Assembly: GCA_012799255.1 (NCBI GenBank)
Contig: JAAZLQ010000138.1
Span: 1-26,438, forward strand
Direction of reading: 5' to 3'
Length of the DNA: 26,438 nt
From: Bacillota bacterium
Lineage (GTDB): Bacteria; Bacillota_G; Limnochordia; DTU010
Made by a program: the position numbers and the translations under genes. The notes under the pieces were generated by a model. That model ran no database searches. It was not told where the DNA came from and saw only the letters and a program-made list of their open reading frames with translations. The stretch's first letter is position 1, and every line of letters starts with the position of its first letter. Shown one piece after another: positions 21,994 to 26,438 of this stretch.

Positions 21994-23505
21994 GTGGGCA
22001 AGATCCTCAAGGTGGTTTTGTTGGGCATCCTAAACGTCATTTTCGTTTGGGCTGCATTATTCCTATATAGTAGTCAGGCCTATTGGGTATTCGTTCTCCT
22101 ACTTCTTGGAGCACTGTTAACTAATTTCATTTTTATGTGGCCAAAGGCATACCCCTATCGCTATTTATTGCCTGCCACGTTCTTCATGGTGCTCTTGGTG
22201 GTCTATCCCATTCTTTATACCGTGTATATTTCCCTCACAAACTATGGAACAGGTAATATTCTCAATAAGGAACAAGTGGTTAGTCAGTTCCAAGAACGAT
22301 ACATCCTTGATCCAGGTGCGGAAAACTATAGCTTTAAGGCCTATCGTGACCATGAGGGTCAAATGTGGCTTGTTTTTACAGATCCCCAGGGACAGGAGTT
22401 TTTAGGAATTGACGGCAAGGTTGAGCCTCTAAAGGCAGGGGATAGCCGTCTAGCTAGGCTAGCTCAATTTACGGAACTCGCTAGAGCAGAGCTGGTGCGG
22501 GCAACCAATGAGCTTTCTTCTCTCTCGTTTGCCTATGATGACGGGAGAGAACTCAGGATGCGGAACATAAACTCTTTTACGATCTACCGTCAGCAATATG
22601 AATATGACCCAGAGCGGGACGAGTTGGTAGATTTGCAAACAGGAGTGGTTTACACGCCGGTTTCAGGTTATTTCCAGGCTCCTGATGGTACGCGCCTGAC
22701 GCCAGGTTTTCGGACAATTATTGGCTTTGGCAACTTCCGGAGACTGTTGACTAATCCCCAGGTGACTGGTCCATTTGTTAAGGTCTTTGTTTGGACGATT
22801 CAGTGGGCCCTCTTAAGTGTGGTCACCACTTTTGGGGTGGGCTTGTTTTTGGCGATCTTACTCAATGATCCTTTTTTACGCTTACGAAAATTTTACCGCT
22901 CAGTTTTGATCTTGCCCTATGCGGTTCCAGCTTTCATTTCTGCTTTGATCTGGAGGGGCTTGTTTAATACTGAACTTGGGGTAATTAATCAGATTCTAAG
23001 GGCCACGGTTGGCTCTGGAGTGCCTTGGCTACAAGATCCCATGTGGGCCAAAGTGGCCTTGGTAATTCTGAACTTGTGGTTAGGATTCCCTTATATGATG
23101 ATTATCTGTTTAGGGGCACTACAAAGTATCAATAATGAGATGTATGAAGCTGCTGTGGTAGATGGAGCTTCAACTTGGCAGCAGTTCTATCATATTACTT
23201 TGCCACTATTAATGGTGAGCGTGGCTCCCCTTTTGGTTGCTTCGTTCTCCTTTAACTTCAATAACTTCTCCGTGATCTACCTATTAACCAGAGGTAGACC
23301 GCCTATTGTGGGCGCCCAAACTCCTGCCGGGCACACGGATATTCTTATTTCTTACACCTACCGCTTGGCGTTCGAAAGTGGACGGGGAGTGGATTATGGG
23401 TTGGCTTCTGCTGTTACCTTAATTATCTTTTTGATCACCGGGGCTATAACATTCTTAAACTTCCGCTTTACTGGAGCCCTAGAGGATGTGAGCAAGAATG
23501 TATAG
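21994..23505 (+). CDS. malF: Maltose ABC transporter permease MalF
   Basis: 503 residues from GTG 21994; the ribosome binding site is weak (GATGGAA). Eight membrane segments are expected: two N-terminal helices (VVLLGILNVIFVWAALFLY and the next), a third at LLPATFFMVLLVVYPILY, then a large extracytoplasmic insert (about 85-260: NILNKEQVVSQFQERYIL, YRDHEGQMWLVFTD, TGVVYTPVSGYF) like the P2 domain of enterobacterial MalF, then the conserved permease core. The EAA loop is EMYEAAVVDGASTWQQFYHITLPLL. It forms the channel with MalG. Its stop overlaps the malG start by 8 bases, so translation is probably coupled. Confidence 0.93.
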   Translation: MGKILKVVLLGILNVIFVWAALFLYSSQAYWVFVLLLLGALLTNFIFMWPKAYPYRYLLPATFFMVLLVVYPILYTVYISLTNYGTGNILNKEQVVSQFQERYILDPGAENYSFKAYRDHEGQMWLVFTDPQGQEFLGIDGKVEPLKAGDSRLARLAQFTELARAELVRATNELSSLSFAYDDGRELRMRNINSFTIYRQQYEYDPERDELVDLQTGVVYTPVSGYFQAPDGTRLTPGFRTIIGFGNFRRLLTNPQVTGPFVKVFVWTIQWALLSVVTTFGVGLFLAILLNDPFLRLRKFYRSVLILPYAVPAFISALIWRGLFNTELGVINQILRATVGSGVPWLQDPMWAKVALVILNLWLGFPYMMIICLGALQSINNEMYEAAVVDGASTWQQFYHITLPLLMVSVAPLLVASFSFNFNNFSVIYLLTRGRPPIVGAQTPAGHTDILISYTYRLAFESGRGVDYGLASAVTLIIFLITGAITFLNFRFTGALEDVSKNV

Positions 23506-24355
23506 AAAACACAGTTTCTTCCGTGCCCTTTGGCGCCATACAGTCCTGATGCTTTTTGTTGCGTTCGCCTTGTTCCCCATTTTGTGGGTGATTTCTGCCT
23601 CATTCAACCCGGCCAACACCTTAGTAGGTCAACGATTGATTCCTAGTAACGTAAGTCTGGCCAATTATAAGGAGCTTTTTACTAGTGAGCAATATCCAAT
23701 TGCGCTCTGGATTAGGAACTCGGTGGTAATCGGTCTGATTACATCTACCCTAGTTGTGGTGCTCACTTCCTTTGCGGCTTATGCCTTTTCAAGATTCCGC
23801 TTTAAAGGGCGCCGGACAGGACTTTTTGCGTCGCTGTTAATTCAGGTTTTCCCGCAAATGTTGGCTGCAGTTTCCATCTATTTACTGGTACTCAGCATTG
23901 GGCGCTTGGTTCCAGCGCTCGGAATCAATACCCATGCCGGCTTGATTTTGGTCTACTTAGGAGGGGCTATGGGAGTAAACGCCTGGTTAATGAAGGGCTA
24001 TTTTGATACCATTCCAAACTCCCTAGAAGAGTCGGCTATGATCGATGGTGCTTCACCCTTCCAAGCGTTCTATATGATCATCATACCTTTAGCCCGACCT
24101 ATCTTGGCGGTAATTTTCTTACTGCAGTTTATTGCGACCTATTCAGAGTTTATTTTGGCTAGCGTATTGATTAGCTCTAGTGAGAAGTACACCTTAGCAG
24201 TCGGTTTACAGATGTTTATTCACGACCAATATGCTAGTCGTTGGGGGGTATTTGCGGCAGCATCTGTATTGGGGGCTTTGCCGATTGTGCTTTTGTTTAT
24301 GTTTTTGCAGAAATACTTAGTTTCAGGCTTAACCCATGGTGCGGTAAAAGGTTAA
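23498..24355 (+). CDS. malG: Maltose ABC transporter permease MalG
   Basis: 285 residues from ATG 23498, overlapping the end of malF by 8 bases. Six membrane helices; periplasmic-loop pattern FNPANTLVGQRLIPSNVSLANYKELF as in MalG, EAA loop NSLEESAMIDGASPFQAFYMIIIPLARP, and C-terminal YLVSGLTHGAVKG, whose last residues reach the ATPase dimer in MalG of known structure. It completes the maltose/maltodextrin importer with MalE and MalF. A terminator follows 17 bases after the stop. Confidence 0.93.
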   Translation: MYRKHSFFRALWRHTVLMLFVAFALFPILWVISASFNPANTLVGQRLIPSNVSLANYKELFTSEQYPIALWIRNSVVIGLITSTLVVVLTSFAAYAFSRFRFKGRRTGLFASLLIQVFPQMLAAVSIYLLVLSIGRLVPALGINTHAGLILVYLGGAMGVNAWLMKGYFDTIPNSLEESAMIDGASPFQAFYMIIIPLARPILAVIFLLQFIATYSEFILASVLISSSEKYTLAVGLQMFIHDQYASRWGVFAAASVLGALPIVLLFMFLQKYLVSGLTHGAVKG

Positions 24356-24372
24356 TTTAGAAGCGGGAAGAT

Positions 24373-24400
24373 GCCAGGATTTCATATCCTGGTGTTTTTT
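24373..24400 (+). terminator. Terminator of malEFG
   Basis: CCAGGAT (24374-24380), loop TTCAT, ATCCTGG (24386-24392), then TGTTTTTT. Confidence 0.85.
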
Positions 24401-24525
24401 ATTTCGGATGTAATGTTACCACAAGGTAATTGCAAAAATGGGTAGAAATGGAATAGATGCAAAAATGCAATAGGCTGGTAGTATTCACGCCCAGCAGTAA
24501 ATCAAGCGAGCTTAGGAGGGTGGTT

Positions 24526-25053
24526 ATGGCGTTTGATCTAATGATCAGCACAGACAGGCTGGTTATCACGGAATTTACGGAAGGCATGGCCGAATCTGTT
24601 CACTTGAATTCCCTCGATGAAGACAACCGCAACTTTGTGCCTGACGAGGTATTTGAGACAGTGCAAGAGGCGGAAGAGACAATTCGCTTTCTCATGGACT
24701 GCTATAAGTGCACAGAGGGCCCCTTTGTTTATCCAGTGCTCCTGAAAAGCGGTGAAAACATTGGACACGTGCAAGCGGTACCTTATGGTGATGGATGGGA
24801 AGTGGGTTACCACATCGCTGCCAAATATACTGGAAATGGTTATGCCACTGAGGCGGTAAGGGCGTTTTTACCGATAATAATGAAATTACTTGATCTAAAA
24901 CAGATTTGGGGAGTTTGCCGGAGGGACAATGTGGCTTCTTGCCGTGTCCTAGAAAAGTGTGCATTTAAGCTGGTGTCATGCGAGGTAGCCAACTATCACG
25001 GTCGTGAGCATGAGGTGTGCAAGTATATCTATTCTGTTGAAGTGGAGAAGTAA
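24526..25053 (+). CDS. GNAT family N-acetyltransferase (RimJ/RimL-like)
   Basis: 175 residues from ATG 24526, with GGAGGG upstream; in-frame ATG 24457 lies before that site. It opens MAFDLMISTDRLVITEFTEGM, the usual beta strand of RimJ/RimL-type GNATs. The acetyl-CoA-binding loop is YTGNGYATEAVRAF, followed by IWGVCRRDNVASCRVLEKCAFK, the Asn-x-x-Ser/Leu-x-Lys-x-Gly-like C-terminal motif. It transfers acetyl from acetyl-CoA to an amine; the substrate may be a protein N terminus or a small molecule. First gene of a GNAT/rhomboid run; one base separates its stop from the start of the next GNAT remnant. Confidence 0.87.
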   Translation: MAFDLMISTDRLVITEFTEGMAESVHLNSLDEDNRNFVPDEVFETVQEAEETIRFLMDCYKCTEGPFVYPVLLKSGENIGHVQAVPYGDGWEVGYHIAAKYTGNGYATEAVRAFLPIIMKLLDLKQIWGVCRRDNVASCRVLEKCAFKLVSCEVANYHGREHEVCKYIYSVEVEK

Positions 25054-25054
25054 A

Positions 25055-25129
25055 ATGTATTTACAAGACCACAATTTAGTAATCAGAAAAGCGACTACCA
25101 ACGATGCTGAGACACTATGTTCATGGTAG
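25055..25129 (+). pseudogene. N-terminal remnant of a GNAT acetyltransferase
   Basis: ATG 25055, preceded by GGAGAAG, encodes 24 residues containing NLVIRKATTNDAETLCSW and then TAG at 25127. The frame past the stop continues NDGK, so the common GNAT string W-N-D-G-K is interrupted only by the stop, which replaces a codon that is often Trp in this family. The rest of that gene is missing: a second in-frame stop (TGA 25160-25162) follows and then another GNAT begins in the same frame. It is a dead fragment. Confidence 0.6.
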
Positions 25130-25171
25130 AACGATGGCAAGTTGCAGCCCTCTTCGCGCTGATCTTCCTGG

Positions 25172-25705
25172 TTGCGTCTGCGCGCTATGGCGGAAGAGGA
25201 TTGGGAGGATCATTATTACAACCGTTTTGATACTCCAGCGCGTCGCGTCTTAAATTATGAAGTAGAACTGCCACCAACCGTGACCGAGGCTCAAGAACTC
25301 GTGGCCAGGTTTGCGGAGTTTAAACCGGGAACCGGAAGGCTCATGTTTACCATTACCACCCTTGATGATCAAAGTGTTGGAGGCATCAATCTTAACTCAA
25401 TCGATGAGAAGAATGGCACGTTTAGTGTGGGTATGCAAATTGATCGGGATCACAGAGGTAAAGGATATGGTACCGCTGCCATGGAGATTGTCTTGCGCTA
25501 TGCCTTCTATGAGCGCAGGCTGAACAAGTATTACGGCAGTGTCCTAGAGGGTAACATCGCCTCAGCTACTATGCTCAAAAAGTTAGGGTGTGTTGAGGAA
25601 GGACGCCGAAGGCAGATGGTGTACTCTCAAGGACGTTACCATGATGAGATCTTGTTTAGACTTACAAAAGAAGAGTTTGAGCGGAACTTTCCGCCGGGCT
25701 TATAG
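25172..25705 (+). CDS. GNAT family N-acetyltransferase, start region damaged
   Basis: 177 residues if TTG 25172 is used; ATG 25187 is the alternative. Neither has a ribosome binding site, and the in-frame stop at 25160 sets the limit. The protein body is complete: LRLRAMAEEDW as first strand, the acetyl-CoA loop DRDHRGKGYGTAAMEIVLRY, and NIASATMLKKLGCVEEGRRR, then a normal C terminus. The family usually has about five more residues in front of LRLRAM, so its own start and leader seem to have been lost when the upstream GNAT remnant was joined to it. It may still be translated poorly, or be a pseudogene in the making. Confidence 0.75.
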   Translation: MRLRAMAEEDWEDHYYNRFDTPARRVLNYEVELPPTVTEAQELVARFAEFKPGTGRLMFTITTLDDQSVGGINLNSIDEKNGTFSVGMQIDRDHRGKGYGTAAMEIVLRYAFYERRLNKYYGSVLEGNIASATMLKKLGCVEEGRRRQMVYSQGRYHDEILFRLTKEEFERNFPPGL

Positions 25706-25725
25706 AGTGTAGGGAGTATGAGCCG

Positions 25726-26301
25726 ATGAAAACCAAGCATTTTTCAAGTAGTCCTGCAACAGGGACTTTGCTGCTAGTCAACATCATACTTTTCGTAGCT
25801 TTGAATGTTTCCCCAGGTTCAGTTGGTCTTTTTCTTCTTGACCCGAACATGGTAGCAGAGAGGCCATGGACTCTGGTCACTGTTTTTTTCTCTCATAAAC
25901 GCCTGGTCCACATCCTATTGAACATGCTTTTACTCTTTGTTTTTGGCACCCGGCTAGAAGCCAGGGCAAGTGCTAAGGCGCTGTTTGGTGTATACGTTTT
26001 GTCTGGATTTTTAGGCAGTCTGTCCATACTTCCGTACGCTTCCGCGATTAGCTATGGTGGTGGACCTATAGCTGGAGCTTCAGCATCCGCTTTTGGAGTG
26101 GTGGCGGCCTTTGGAGCACTCCGACCCAATGCTCTTGTTCTGAAATCCAAGTCTATACATTGGGTCATCGCCTTGTTTATAGTAAATGTCCTTCTTACCA
26201 TTCAAAATCCCCAAGTTTCTGTAGGTGGCCCCGCACACGCAGTTGGAATCATCGTAGGATTGGTCTATGGTTACCTTCTTCGGCAGGGGGATAGAGAATG
26301 A
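25726..26301 (+). CDS. Rhomboid family intramembrane serine protease
   Basis: 191 residues from ATG 25726, with AGGGAG nine bases upstream. Six membrane helices. The HxxxN motif is VHILLN (His62, Asn66), the catalytic serine is Ser119 in AGASASAFG, and the catalytic His171 is in GGPAHAVGIIVG. It cuts membrane proteins within or near the bilayer; the targets are unknown. It has no extra N- or C-terminal domain. It lies 20 bases after the GNAT gene on the same strand, probably in the same transcript. Confidence 0.88.
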   Translation: MKTKHFSSSPATGTLLLVNIILFVALNVSPGSVGLFLLDPNMVAERPWTLVTVFFSHKRLVHILLNMLLLFVFGTRLEARASAKALFGVYVLSGFLGSLSILPYASAISYGGGPIAGASASAFGVVAAFGALRPNALVLKSKSIHWVIALFIVNVLLTIQNPQVSVGGPAHAVGIIVGLVYGYLLRQGDRE

Positions 26302-26349
26302 GAACAACATTGACCCGAATCTTGGTGGCAAAAAAGGGAGGCAAAAAGA

Positions 26350-26438
26350 ATGAAGATTGAACTTGTTCCAGTTGATGTAAGCGAGAAGGAGATCCTCCGT
26401 AATCTCTTGGAAAAGTATGATTACGAGTTTTCCCAATA
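26350..26438 (+). CDS. GNAT-like acetyltransferase, 5' part only
   Basis: ATG 26350 with AAGGGAGG nine bases upstream. The visible 29 residues begin MKIELVPVDVSEKEILRNLL and continue EKYDYEFSQ, the start seen in a class of GNAT proteins (strand, then a helix with ILRNLLE and a Y-x-Y-x-F-S turn). The gene runs off the window. Confidence 0.55.
   Translation, partial: MKIELVPVDVSEKEILRNLLEKYDYEFSQ

Noticed and set aside
24692..24964. Antisense open frame in the first GNAT gene
   Set aside because: Shadow of the GNAT; no ribosome binding site.
26298..26360. 20-codon frame overlapping the rhomboid stop (ATGA)
   Set aside because: Lysine-rich, no family, and it contains the ribosome binding site of the next gene.
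1..26438. CRISPR arrays, tRNA, rRNA, insertion sequences, prophage genes
   Set aside because: No regularly spaced repeats, no cloverleaf with conserved arms, and no transposase, integrase or phage protein among the coding frames.

Overview
The window looks like a chromosomal segment of a moderate-GC member of the Bacillota. The evidence is strong GGAGG ribosome binding sites, frequent GTG and TTG starts, a DUF1540 protein, a Dps of the Gram-positive type and many short GNAT genes. Both sugar-binding proteins carry signal-peptidase-I leaders without a lipobox, and MalF has a large extracytoplasmic loop. Two other exported proteins are lipoproteins. This mix suggests a lineage with an outer membrane (for example Limnochordia-like), but that is inference. 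I see no rRNA, tRNA, CRISPR array, insertion sequence or phage gene, and no gene-free stretch above 300 bases.

Left part (1-7136): a decayed TetR-type regulator (minus strand) with two 17-bp palindromic operators in front of it, a 59-residue winged-helix protein, a beta-helix surface lipoprotein, a STAND/TPR/BTAD regulator of about 1,100 residues (minus strand), and a divergently transcribed secreted alkaline phosphatase.

Middle part (7255-12628): an orphan polar-amino-acid ABC ATPase, then a structured intergenic stretch ending in an intrinsic terminator, a hisC/isochorismatase-like operon, a convergent ADP-forming acyl-CoA synthetase with the ATP-grasp half placed first, and a small DUF1540 protein.

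Transport part (12861-24355): two carbohydrate ABC transporters of the CUT1 type. The first is a binding protein plus two permeases. The second is recognisable as malEFG, with a LacI/CcpA-type operator in front. Neither has an ATPase gene, so both probably use a shared MsmX/UgpC-type ATPase from elsewhere. Both binding-protein genes are followed by a strong hairpin without a U tract, which would favour excess binding protein over permease. Between the two operons lie an AbgB-type M20 hydrolase with a nitroreductase (minus strand), dps, a cell-wall amidase lipoprotein (minus strand) and an isoprenylcysteine-methyltransferase-like membrane protein.

Right part (24526-26438): a same-strand run of GNAT acetyltransferases and a rhomboid protease. 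It includes a remnant of one GNAT gene joined to the next, with two in-frame stops, and a partial GNAT-like gene running off the end.

No clear new defence or mobile system was found. The best leads are the twin operator beside the decaying TetR gene, the folded region upstream of hisC, the GNAT junction and the permuted acyl-CoA synthetase.
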